From assembly GCA_022577435.1 (NCBI GenBank), contig JAKOON010000023.1, positions 1,486,501 through 1,550,500 of the forward strand: a stretch of DNA of 64,000 nt, read 5' to 3'. The first letter of the stretch is position 1. The number at the start of each line of letters is the position of its first letter. Both the position numbers and the translations under genes were made by a program. Below, piece by piece: positions 48,111 to 59,800 of this stretch. The stretch comes from Embiotoca jacksoni (taxonomy: Eukaryota > Chordata > Actinopteri > Embiotocidae). The notes under the pieces are model-generated. The model had not been told where the DNA came from. It saw only the letters and a program-made list of their open reading frames with translations, and did no database searches.

Positions 48111-49886
48111 CGTTTTGTTCATTGGAAAAAGAAAAGTACTTGATTTCAAGATTAGATTTTTAACTTTTGAAAACATACACCACAAGTGTAAGAAACGTTT
48201 TTTTTTTTTCCAACTTTAATATAATTTTAATTCAATTCAAAAATTATTTTGAATAAATAATTTATTTTAAATTTTCCATTTCTTGTATATTATGACATTT
48301 GAGCTCATATTTTTTTCAGTTGCAGATTTGATGTTTTCAAATGATTTTAGTTTCAGACTTTTTGCCCCAATTCGGCTCCATAGAAAAGAAGCTAAAGTAA
48401 TGTCTGTTTACATTTCAGAAAAATATTTTTTTTACATGCTGCCTATAAACTCTCGTAAAAACAAGTATGGTAATCACAGCATACAAGTGGAGCAGTACGA
48501 GTGTATTACAGGAGCTTGTGCCACATGAACCGACATTAAAATGTTGCTTTAAGTTTAGTAGATAAGCAATTTAGTAGATCCTCAAAGCCCCTTTCTGCAT
48601 AATAAATACTTCTCTGATAATCATACATTTTGCAGCTGATATTCACGGACTTTTTTTATATAATGTTGTTTCAGGACTGTTTCGATTAATTGAGTCGCTT
48701 TACATAAGTGCATTATTGTTTTTACTTAAAGCGATTTTCCTATAGCTGCACTAAGTATGAGGTTTGTGTTAATCCTACTTCATGGCAACATTTAGTTTAT
48801 ATATTAAGATGAAATATACAATCCAAATAAGAAGCCCCCATGATCTAAAACAAAAACTCAGGGTTGTAACAATAATCTCTCCCAAACTACCAGGCTATTA
48901 TCTTAATACCAACAATAACTGAGTTTAGATCATTTTTTATTATTCTGTAATAAGGCACTGCTGGTGTGGCGTGTGCGTGGTGTCTTGTATTTCATCTCGG
49001 CATCGATATTAACAGGTTAAATGGCGACTATGAAAGGGAAACTCAATGACTGACAGCAGCAGCATCTGGAGACATGCCGCTGGGGTGGAGACACAAACAC
49101 ACATGCAAGTGAGCCACAACTGTGCACGCCACGCAGTCTGTGTCCAAGGCCTAACACAAGACTAAAACTGCCTCTTTGTTCGATTGTGGTACATTTCAAC
49201 AAATCAGATGTAAAAAAAATAATAATTTTAAGCCACGAAGGCAGTTTGGGGTCCGATTCACAGCCGGGGAATAATCTTGAACCGGGAAACCGTCCAGGAA
49301 ATCTGTTTCCAGATTGGCTGGTCTAGACGTGAGACCTGCTGATGTTGGGGGGTGAAAATATTGTGACCAATCAAAAAACTTTGAGACTCTGATTTAAAAA
49401 AAGAAAAAGAACTTCAGCATGGAGTCAAAATCTGACCTGCGGAGGAGGCAACACTTGAAAGATTCAATGCAGTCGGCCATTGTTATTGTGCTTGAAGTGT
49501 TGCCATAAACGCATAAACACAGACATATGGCGATGTACTGACGTGATTCTTCTGACCGAGGAAAAGCAAACTGGTTCTCAGCAACAGGAACCAGACCTTG
49601 GTTTGAGCTGAAAGACAATATTTAAACCACTGCAAGAAAAATAATTGCACACAACCATAACACAGGATAAATCACACATACTTTACTTCTCTTCAAAACA
49701 GAACCAAGAATCAAATTTGACCCACAGAACACAGATGATTCAAATAAATACACGTCCTCAAACCGAGAAGGAAAAGGAAACATTGGATCATCTGTTTTCT
49801 TTTTCATCCATTCCGGTTTTCACTGTCGGATGAACGTTGAAATGTCAAACTCCAGTGCATTTCAGTGGATGTTAGTGGTGAACAGT

Positions 49887-50021
49887 TCAATGTTGACTGA
49901 GCTGCTGGATTAGGATGATGGGCTCCTGTGGCATGACATACAGTTGGACCACAGCGCGAGGATACCGGCCGCAGCAGTTCATGTCCATTATGCAGGTCTT
50001 CGTGTACAAAACAGCAGCGAC
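49887..50021 (-). CDS. Unidentified terminal coding exon (candidate small gene)
   Basis: On the minus strand a strong acceptor (TTTCTTTCCCCTGTCAG) precedes 44 codons ending in TGA: VAAVLYTKTCIMDMNCCGRY, then PRAVVQLYVMPQEPIILIQQ and LSQH. Local GC content and residue mix are coding-like. An 11-nt microexon at 50143-50133 (acceptor CGCTTTTAG, donor GTAAGT) would add DPK and R in phase. I do not recognise the protein. Confidence 0.4.
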   Translation of the reverse strand, partial: VAAVLYTKTCIMDMNCCGRYPRAVVQLYVMPQEPIILIQQLSQH

Positions 50022-50486
50022 CTGACAGGGGAAAGAAAAAGTTGTCATGTTGTACAGAAAGATCAAGATCAGAGCTGGATGGTTAGTGTATTCAGTGGTG
50101 GCATGTTCAGAAGAATTAAACATTTCACTTACTCTTTTGGGGTCTAAAAGCGCACAGAAAAATTAAATCAACATCCAACACTGTTCATGGCCTTGCTCAA
50201 ATATATGTGGATTATACAAAAGTCTAAACATTTGATATTTCCAGTGGTTAAATTATTCAGACCGCCTCATTACAAGCTGCTACATGTGGTTTTAAAACAC
50301 GCTATGCTTCTTCATTCTGGTCTCCTGACACATCTAATATCTCCGGCTTACTGTCCCTGGATTTCCTTGTCCCTGCTAATTGGAAGTGTTCCCCGAGTGT
50401 GTCGCCACCAAAGACACAGTATTAGTCAGGTGATGAGATAAACTCGACATTCAGGCAAACATACTTTATTTCGCTGTCAGACCAGA

Positions 50487-50595
50487 GAATCTTCCGATCA
50501 TCACCATTTTAAAGTGACTGAGCATAATGAGCTCCTTCAGATGTTCAGTACTGTTTTCAATGCCCAGATCAATCAGTGTTTGCACACCACTGGGT
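50487..50595 (-). CDS. Unidentified internal exon, possible partner of 49887-50021
   Basis: After a TTTTTACCCAG acceptor the minus strand reads GVQTLIDLGIENSTEHLKEL, then IMLSHFKMVMIGRFS. With the non-ideal donor TCTCTG/GTCTGA it joins the microexon 50143-50133 and exon 50021-49887 in one frame. If that donor is not used, the frame ends at a TAA that is itself part of an AATAAA, suggesting an alternative 3' end. Open frame and phase agreement are the only support. Confidence 0.3.
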
Positions 50596-50956
50596 AAAAA
50601 CCTAATGTGAATGAGCGGGAATGATCTACTCAACAACACTGTGTCCAAAGGTCTTTGTACATTTAGTTACCATCTTGGTATCATTACAACAAGCAAATAC
50701 GGGAAAACAAAACTTGCAACAAACCTACACATGACCCACTTACAGTTCAAATGTGAGGAAAAAAAAAAAACTTCAACATACAGCGTTTGTTAAAATAGAA
50801 AAGCTTGATGTTGCACAACAAACTATACTGCCCATGTTCATTGAATTAAAGGAATGTGTCACAATGCTAAAATGTCTGTTTGATAGTTGTTTTTTTTTTA
50901 ATATGAATGTAGTTTTCTATTAGATGAACGGTTATGCTACACTGACATACTTGTTA

Positions 50957-51097
50957 GTAGGTTTCTAATTCTGAAACGGGCCGAAGCTTCACCCACTGGT
51001 GCCCGTCGACTCTAAGAGGAGGTCTGCGCCCGTTTCCAATATTTAGACAGCCTGTGTGAGAGTGCTGCTCTTTGGTGTAATTTTGCAGTGTTGCCAT
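50957..51097 (-). CDS. Possible first exon of the unidentified gene
   Basis: On the minus strand an acceptor-like TTATTGCTTACCAG is followed one base later by ATG and 47 open codons: MATLQNYTKEQHSHTGCLNI, GNGRRPPLRVDGHQWVKLRP, VSELETY, then TAA. A GTATGT donor follows only after the stop. No phase-compatible junction to 50595 was found, so it may belong to another gene or be chance. Confidence 0.2.
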
Positions 51098-51727
51098 GCT
51101 GGTAAGCAATAAAAAAAAAAAAAAACGACCTATGCCCAAGAAATATTGAATCTATGGTGACAGCGTGAACAGCAAAACCAACAACTGGTCTACACATCCA
51201 TTTGCAGGTAGAAAGCCGTGTGCCTTTTTAAAAATCACATCAGCCCTGTGAATGTGTCAGAGGGGACATGTCAGGAATAATCAATGAATTAGAAAGCTTG
51301 ATTTAACCAACCCGGAGTATGAGAGCAAAGGGTTGCCCTGACATATGGTCCTGCATCAACAATGTCATAAACATCTCTGAAACACTCTGTGATCAGCAGG
51401 TTGTGTGTCTGTACTTACAGATATACATGAGTACAAAGCATCTTACGTTAAGAAACCACAGCATACCAGAAATGCGAGTCAATTCAAATAACTTGAAGGC
51501 CAATGTAGATGTAAAGACGGGAGCCGAGTCGTCCCATATTACATTTGTACAACAGATTGTTGTCTCAAGCTTGTTTCTGGTCTCTCACTTAAAAAAACAA
51601 CAACAACAACAACAACAAAAAAGACACTAAAATAAGCCGAAACAAGAAAAACGTGTTCATGCCGTGCGCAGCTGTACGGTTATGGTGTTGCGTGGCTTTG
51701 CCTTTCATCCGACTAACCTGACTGCGA

Positions 51728-52722
51728 TTATTCGTCCTTCTTGAATTTGCCGTTGATGTAGGGAACATAATCCAAAATCACTCTCCAGTCTGTGACGTAG
51801 ACCAGAGCTACGCCTCCCGTTGTGCCCCATATGGCCATGGTGGGGATCCTGTGGAGCGAAGAAAACAGTCAAGATCTGTCCATTTGTCTTTCATTTATTG
51901 TCTGGATGAATCTGGCCCGAGACATTTACAACCTAAATCAAGCAACTGTACGATAACTCAAAGCTGACCAGGGGAGATGTTTTCTTGCTGTTCTGTCAGC
52001 AGGATATTTACTAGTTTAAATAATCAAGCAGCTAACTTTAAGTACCTGTGGACCAGTGCAAGAGAGAAGTGCTAAACCAACTTCAGTTATGCATGGGAAA
52101 TATTAGCACTGTAAAACTGTGATTGTGGAGGTTTTTTTTTTTTGGTATCTTGTGTGAAACCATGAAGGTTTTTTTTTTTTTTTTTGCAGATTCGTTTTAC
52201 AACTTCCAAACGTGAAGGGTCGTTTTGTCGTTTTCCATTCATCATCAGTTAAAATGGTCAAACCTTTCATTGACATTACAGCTCTTGTTGCCTGAATTAC
52301 AGCTGGAATAATGATTCTTCACGTCTTATCGATCGTGAAGACAAAATCCTGTCAGTGAGACGAGTTACTCAGCTGGTTGTTTTACATCTATTCAAACTGT
52401 GATTTCAGTAGGAAATTCACAGTTTTGCTTCGAGACCAGGAGGAAAATAAGAGTTACTAAAGGGAAGGATTAACACACACACACTTTAGTACATAAAAAC
52501 CGTCTTCAGTCCAGAGTTCATCTGACAGGCAGCATGTCCCCACAGCAATGACCTCGGCTCGGCTAACAGCTAACGTGAGCTAAGGACACATCACTGATCT
52601 TTCAACCAAAAAGTCTGATTTCTTTCCATTTTCAACCAAAAAATACGACACAGAAAAAAAAAAACGTCTTACCATGATTTTGCAATAGCCACATACTTCT
52701 GACCGATCACTTTGCTGATCAT
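51728..52722 (-). CDS. uqcr11: uqcr11: 6.4-kDa subunit of respiratory complex III
   Basis: Two minus-strand coding exons, 52722-52673 (50 nt) and 51848-51728 (121 nt), give 56 residues, the same length as the human protein. Exon 1 encodes MISKVIGQKYVAIAKSW. Exon 2 encodes IPTMAIWGTTGGVALVYVTD and RVILDYVPYINGKFKKDE. The invariant C-terminal WRxILDxVPYINGKFKK block and the single membrane helix in the middle are clear. The subunit sits at the periphery of the cytochrome bc1 complex in the mitochondrial inner membrane. GT-AG borders are canonical. Too short for most ORF filters, but certain by homology. Confidence 0.95.
52562..52585. promoter_or_regulatory. GCTAAC/GCTAA cluster in uqcr11 intron 1
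   Basis: GCTAACAGCTAACGTGAGCT followed by AAGG: two GCTAAC copies and one GCTAA about 90 nt downstream of the first coding exon. It resembles the clusters near mex3d and mbd3. Confidence 0.5.
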
Positions 52723-52800
52723 TTTGGTGAAGATGTGTCCTCCTGACGTCTCTTTTAAAGACAGAACAACTTCCGAGTTTCGTTTGCGGACTACACCTAT

Positions 52801-52812
52801 TGCGCATGTGCA
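52801..52812 (-). promoter_or_regulatory. uqcr11: NRF1-like site in the uqcr11 promoter
   Basis: TGCGCATGTGCA is one base off the NRF1 palindrome and lies 80 nt upstream of the uqcr11 ATG. NRF1 drives many nuclear-encoded respiratory-chain genes. Motif evidence only. Confidence 0.55.
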
Positions 52813-52818
52813 CAGAGT

Positions 52819-52827
52819 ACTTCCGGT
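52819..52827 (-). promoter_or_regulatory. uqcr11: ETS/GABP (NRF2) site in the uqcr11 promoter
   Basis: ACTTCCGGT is a consensus ETS core, next to the NRF1-like site; a second weaker ACTTCCGAG lies near 52769. The NRF1 plus GABP pairing is typical of oxidative phosphorylation genes. Confidence 0.55.
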
Positions 52828-53089
52828 TACTCTAAAAATATGAACCCATCACAACAATAAAAAAAAATAAAAAATTGAAACAAAGATCAGGGAGGGACTC
52901 GCAGCATTATTGCAGGAGGAGGTGTTGGAGCTTCTTTTTTTTTTTTTTTTTTCCCCAAAAAAGAAAACGGTGCCAGGAAGCCATTTCAAAAATGATGCAC
53001 GAGTCGCATAAATGATTGATGTTGATGAGTTTAAGCATTTAAACAAACAAGAAAACAGAAAACCAACTGTTGGTTTAAATCCTTGCACT

Positions 53090-53267
53090 ATTGTTTAGTT
53101 AGTTTTAATTTAATTATTCTATTCAATTTTATTGTATATACTGTGCATTTTTATATTTAATATTTTTACTGTTGTTTTATTGCTTTCCTGTACCTATAAT
53201 GCTGCTGTAGCGAAAAAAAATTTTTTCCCGTTGTGGGTTTAATAAAGTAACTATCTATCTATCTAAT
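53090..53267 (+). mobile_element. LINE-like 3' end with (TATC)n tail
   Basis: The segment ends TTTCCCGTTGTGGGTTTAAT then AAAGTAACTATCTATCTATC, the pattern of truncated teleost LINE 3' termini. It is preceded by TGTACCTATAATGCTGCTG, also typical of these tails. No reverse transcriptase frame remains. Confidence 0.55.
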
Positions 53268-54190
53268 TTAAATGTCAAAGATACATTTTTACAAGGTTTT
53301 TCATCCAGCGCTTACTGCCATTATAGGAACCATGCCAATCTTTTTTATTGACGGGTCTTTATTTAAATTGCACATACCAATTTGTGCACAGCAAATTGGA
53401 GGCCAGACATTATTCATTTGTTCCTGGGAGTTGTTTTAACAAAAGTGTTTTTTTTTAAGTGCTACCTTATGGACATAAGGAGGCGACAATGCGGCTTACG
53501 TCTGCCCCCTAGTGGACTAATCAAGCTGTAGTTAATATACTGCTGGCCTGTCTTTGAAATCACCTCTTCGTGCTTGATCTGTGCAAGTTGTGTGAGCTCA
53601 AAAATATGAAGTTCCCTCAACTCAAACATTGTCTCCCAGTCGTCACTGTATGCATGTTTGAGCTTCGCTGTTCAGAACGACTCATGCGCAGCAATTTGAT
53701 GCTAAAATTAAGTTTTACTAATTATTTTTGCTGAAATTGAGACGTTTCTGACTACACATAAAATCTGAAGCAGGATTTTCTTGACTTCACAACTTGATTT
53801 AAAGCCCTCCCTGGTTCAATAAAAAAAAAAAAACGTAAGTCTACACAATGCTGCGTGGAAACTAAAAGCCTGCATTGCACAAACACTGAGAATGTCAAGA
53901 GACTTCTTATATCCAGTAAAGTTTTGAAATTTAAAACAGTTGCATATTCTTAGATCCTTTATTTTAAAGGAGGGAGGTGGTGTTGATTTTAAGAGTTTCT
54001 AAGAATGTAATTAATTTATTTTACTCGGAACCCATATCATACACATTATTATTCAGAATATGTTAGCACATCTTCGAGCATGGCTGCAGGACAGATCAAG
54101 TGGATCCTGATTTATCCTGTAAAAATTTAAAAAAAAAAATAATTATGGTTTAAAAAAAGACAATAAAAAGGCTAGTTTTGTTATTAAAAA
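53268..54190. other. Intergenic region upstream of uqcr11 and beyond the tcf3 3' end
   Basis: AT-rich, with a repeat-like phrase GTCTGCCCCCTAGTGG near 53500. No coding exon, RNA gene or convincing regulatory signal seen. Confidence 0.6.
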
Positions 54191-54197
54191 TGGCACA

Positions 54198-54203
54198 TTT
54201 ATT
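54198..54203 (-). terminator. tcf3: Candidate tcf3 polyadenylation signal
   Basis: AATAAA in the tcf3 direction about 2.65 kb after the stop, implying a 3' UTR from about 56851 to 54180. That UTR region (poly-G at about 55548-55561, A-tracts, a short CA repeat near 54723) has no conserved frame. Confidence 0.35.
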
Positions 54204-56851
54204 GCTACATTACTGTTATATACACAACAGTTCTCAATATCTACTTTATATATAAAAAATAGGAAACTGGAGGCACTTTGAGGACATAGCCTACATAGAT
54301 GTTGTCCCCAAACATGTAGCAGGTCGTCTGTTGTGGAGGACAGAAAGGGCCAGTTAAACAAGATCAGGTGCATGTTTTGATACTAGGTTACTGCAGACAT
54401 ATCATGAAGGTACAAGTCTTCAGTAGAGATTTTTCAGATCACAAAGAGACCATATTTTTTCTGGGGAAAAGTGAGAGTAACTGACAAAGAAAACTATATT
54501 AGGGGCTTGTCCATGGGGCAAATGACAAATACTGTTACATATCAGTATCAGCTTACAAAGACAAAGCTGATAAGGACATATCATACAGCTGTACATACAT
54601 ATCAATGCACATGCCAGTCTAGGACAAAATTATATTTAACAAACATAAAAGATGAAAAATTTTAAGTACAGTTTTCAGCATCAAAGTTGTAGACCAGGTT
54701 ATTAGTCAACTTACATCTCATGACACACACACACACACACTGAAGCGGCCGGCGTAACACAGTGTAATTCTTCATTTAGATGTTCTGAGATGCTGACAGA
54801 TGTCACTGAAATATACATGGTTTTATACATCTGTATAATAATAATAATAAAAAAAAAAAAGGTACAACCTATAAACCCATGAATGCAACATCGTCCACCA
54901 TGTAGCAGAGAAGTATTCAGGCACTGGTGAGTAACCATTATCAAAATTCCCAAAGTCAGGAAAATGACCAAAGCCACCCTTATTGATTTGTTTGATGCTT
55001 CATATCATAATGAAACAGCGAGTTGTGTTGCAGATTGTGCAGACCGCCCCTTCTGCTCCTTCCTCAAACTAATCAACAAGCCCATCGGGGAGCTGGACAC
55101 CAGGGAAGGAGAGGTGGGGGGGGGGTGCTCTAAAGAAAAAAGATTTAATTTTAAGATGAACGGTCACAAACACCAGAACAATGCAATCACAAGTGGCCTG
55201 ACAGGTTTGAGTTGGATTAAAAAAAAAAAAAGAAGACCAATATCACAACATATGATGTTACAGCCAGTTAATTTTGTCATTTCTAACATTTTGAAGCACC
55301 TGGCACCAAATAAAACACCTCACTTTGTTCCTGGAATCTAAATTGTGTCGTCTTACACTGTAAACAAAAAGAAAAAAGCATTCCAAATGATAAAAACGAA
55401 ACTCTTACAACTATGTTACAAAGTACAAAATAAAATAATAAGAATAAAAAAAAAATAAACCAATGATTAATCAATTCTACAAAAGGAAGATCCTTATAAC
55501 GGGCGCCGCAGTTGTTCAAAAGGGGTGGGGGAGTGGGGAGGGGAAGGGAGGGGGGGGGGGGTAATCAATAAAAACACCAAACGTTCAACACAGAGCAACC
55601 AAAACAAGTCAGTCAATGGCAACAGAGCACAATTCTCTAAGGTAGCAGTAACACTCATGATCCCTTTCAATACTCAGTTAATTCTGTCTTCTAGCGAAAT
55701 GAGATTGACCACAAAACAAATTGTTTTGAGACTTACGATTAGTAAGTTCACCTTGCTGTAACAGCATCTTTATGCATGACTCGATGTGGGCAGGCTGACG
55801 CTCAGCGACTGACTTCAACAATGGTGAAGGACGCTCGAGTCCAACGGCAGCCTCACAGAGGGAGGGTTGGGATGTCGGTGTGCACATTTGATTCAACATC
55901 ACACTTGTGTTTGTGTCCGTGTTGGGTCTCTCTCCGGCAGTCTTTCCATTCCACTTGCATGGCAGTGACAACAACAGATGTACAGGACTGGGAAGAGGTA
56001 CGACTCTGGGATCCACGATTCAAATGAAGCTAAATTAAACCACTGCGTGTGTGTGAGTCAGTGACTGTGGCATCAATTCAGCCGTTACAATAAATTTAAG
56101 AAATACAGCCTGAATTACCAGCATATCAAAAAAAAAAAAGAAAGAAAAAGAGTCAGCTCTCTGCTTGTTCAGTCAGTGGCTGGATGTCTTCGAGCCTACC
56201 TCTGTAATTCAGTCACCACAAGAGAGGATGATCATGATTCTCATCTGACCAAACACTATTCAGGCATGATTAAAACATGGATTTGTTCACTAAAGATTTA
56301 AATCCTCCCTCTTTGCTTGTGAAAAACGTAAGACCTCCTTATCTGATGGGAATGCCAATTATTATCCAACGATACAAATACGAACTTTGCTCACACGAGC
56401 AGTTGATCCAAAAGTGTTATTTGATCCAAACAAGTTTTGCTCCCAACATGTAAAGCAATTTTACCAAAGTCTTACAAAAACATGATCGTAAGAGTCTCCA
56501 AACCAGCGTCCTCAGTTCAAGGTACTGTCACGTCAAGATCAATGAAACTTCTCTTTTTGTATCAGTGTGCTTGTTATACTTGTATCCATCGTCAGGAATG
56601 TGGCCACCTGCTTTGTCAGTAATGAGGTGTGTGCGTGTGTGTTTTCCAAAAGTTGATGAACACACACTGAGATGCATGACAATGATAGATTAAGGCCACG
56701 TGTTCGAAGGGCTGTACAATCAACAGGAACTGGAGGAGAAAGGAGAAAAATAATAAACATTTTCCAACAAAATATGATTCAAATGTTGATCGTTTAAATC
56801 CTCCAGCAATCCCAAATACCCCTGCAGAGATTCTGTACACTGACCTGAGAA

Positions 56852-59800
56852 TTACATATGGCCCACAGGGTTGTGTCCATCACCTCCGAGACCAGGGTGA
56901 CCCCCACCGAGCTGCATCTGGGGGTCCACGCCGGACACTTTCTCCTCCTCTCTCCTCTTGAGGCAGGCAGCCTTTGGGTTCAAATTACGCTCTTCGAAAA
57001 AGAAATGACACACGCATTCATTAAAAACGCCAACAAGCAAAAACTTTTCCGGCTTTTAGACCTAAAGAAATCCTTATCCCGAGTTATGAACATATACGAT
57101 GTTGAAAAGAGGAACGGAACGGAACGGAACGGAACAGAACAAAACAAACAAACAAACTAACAAACAAACGGGGAAAAGCAAGACAGGAGAATGAAAAGCA
57201 GGGTGAGAACTGCAGGTGTTTGGCAGAGAAGCAGGGATGCACTTCCTCAAATGTTCCCCCCTTCTTCTCCTTTCTTTACTCTTACAGGCAAAAGAGCCAA
57301 AATGGATGCAACACAGTCAAATCGGAGAAAAAAAAACGTAAAGAAGAGATTTTCCTGTGGTGAGATACTTAATTCGAGCTGTGGTAAGAGATGGCTGGTT
57401 GTCTATGTGGGTCGCACCGTCTTGAATTGGCTGACCTACCTCGCACCTCCTTCTCCAGGCCCTGTATGATCTGGACTGCCTGCTGCAGGATGATCAGCTT
57501 GGTCTGGGCCTTGTCGCTCTGCAGGTGGACCTGACACATCCTGCCCAGCTCTCTGAAGGCCTCGTTTATGTCGCGAACGCGCACTCTCTCCCTAGCGTTG
57601 TTCGCTTGACGGCGCTCACGCTCCCTCTGCTCCTTCTCCTCGGCAGTCAGGTTCTCGTCGGTCACCGAGACAAGGCTGCAGCTAGGAGGAGAGGCGGGGG
57701 TTGGAGGGGCTGGTTAACAAACCCAAATCACAACCCTCACTGAACCTAAGATCACTAAAAATGCAGTTTAAACCTATCATGTGCATTTAAACGAGCATTT
57801 GTCCCTTTAGGTGTCCTTGTTCTACTTTAGGGAAATATTTGATCTTCTATTTTATCATAACTTCAAGCTCTTTGCCTGACGAGAGACCAGTGGAATTGCT
57901 ACTGAAGATCTCAGTGAAGCGGGGCTGTGTCGCAGGAGAGTGAGCGCACGAGTGGAAATTTAAAATTGTAAATAAGTTACTGTAATATGGACGTATTCGC
58001 GTTCAGTCAAATTTGAAATGATGCGAATTGAGGAAGCTCGACGTTGAGGGATTTCAAGCCAAGACTCGATCAAGATACGAGAGTTGACGCGAGCTAAAAA
58101 GTTTGTCATTAAGTCTAACTTTCCAACAAAACTTTTTATTTGGTCATTTGGGTCCAGGATGGAAGTTGAAGGGATAATGATGACTGTCCAGCAGAATGAG
58201 AGAAGTTATGACAAGTGAGACAGAAAGGGAGAGAGAGGAAGCAACACCCTCTGCCAAATGCGGTACATAGAAAGAGGCACAGAGAAAAAGCTAACGGGAA
58301 AGAGTGAAGGCATCATGTTAAATACATCAGCAGTACGAGATGTATTTATCTGAATGTGAGGAAGAGGAGGTCGCTGTTGCCATCTGTAAAAGGAAAATGA
58401 AAGAGGACAGTGGAGTGAACGGCAAAATGGAAAGGTTCTCTTGAATACAGGGCAGCGAAATTAAAGGGTTGATGATTGAAAGGCTGGAACATGCAGCACA
58501 AAGACACCACAACAAAGGAGAAGACAGCCCTGCTTTCATGCTATAAAGATACTATGAGCACAAGGTTATGAAACAGACTTCAAAATGCTGAAATAATTTA
58601 TCGGAAATCAAAATGACTTCGTAGTTACATAATAGCATAATGAGGCAACGGTGAAAAAAAGCAAATGAGTAAACAAAAAGGTGTTAATCCAGTTCAAAGG
58701 TGAGGCAGACAGACATGTAAGCATTTTCACAGTGGAAACAGGCATCCAGCTGTCAGCGAGGCAACACATAGTGCATTAGAACAAACAGCAGTCCTGTATG
58801 TGTTGCCAGAGAACGAAAACGTTTCAAGATGAACTGGACAATGGGCATGTCTTAAAAACAGTCACACAGCTTTTCCTAATCCCATGTCCTTACTTTTTTT
58901 TGCACTCATATTATGCAGTTGTACTTTTCTTTAACTCTGTTGGTAGCGTAAAACAAACTACAACAATTAATTAACCAAGTGATCCAGATGGATTTATTAT
59001 CAGAATAGCAGGACATGACAGAGGCAGGAGAGTGAAGCTGTGTGGAAGTTTTTTTTTTGTTGTAACGAGGCCCTTCCCCTCCACTTCCTTCCTCCCTGGA
59101 CACCCACTGACCTCTGACTTGCTGCTCCAGGTTGAGTATAACGTTTACGGCCTGTTGCAGTACGATCAATTTGGTTTGTTGTTTCTCATTGCTCATATGG
59201 AGCTGACACATGCGGCCCAGCTCCTTAAAAGCCTCATTGATGTCCCGCACACGAAGCCGCTCGCGGGTGTTGTTTGCCATCCTCCGCACTTTCTCCCGCT
59301 CAGCCTTAATCTCCACTGGTAGATCTTCATCGTCATCCTCATCATCCAGACTAGTGATGAGGAAGGAAGGAAACAAAAGTATGGGTACAATTCACTTGTT
59401 GCACTAGTTAATAGTCAATATTCCAGAGCAATTTTGAGCGAATTACAAACACTGCTGCAAACTACTTTTTTAACCAAACGGTGTCAGAAACGATCAGGGA
59501 ACCGACACAGGAACCAACAGCAGCTGAAAGTGTCTCCTGTTACTGATGACCCCCGGTGATTAGGTACATTAACGTGATTAGGGATTAAAAAGTAAAAGCT
59601 TTCCATGAGATGTAGTTGTTTTTTTTTGAACGGCAGCATAGTCCAAATGTGTAATTAAAATGGTTTAAGGTGATATGGTTACTTTGTTATGTCACTTCTT
59701 CATCTTTTACTTTCATTAGGTAAATGACAGCTACAATCAACGATCAGTTGTTTAACAATCCAATAAAAGGAGATTTAGAAATTCAGCAAATGCACTTATT

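Noticed and set aside
51400..51600. Open minus-strand frame of about 45 codons ending at a GTAAGA donor
   Set aside because: No acceptable acceptor in the same frame and no link to neighbouring candidate exons; consistent with chance.
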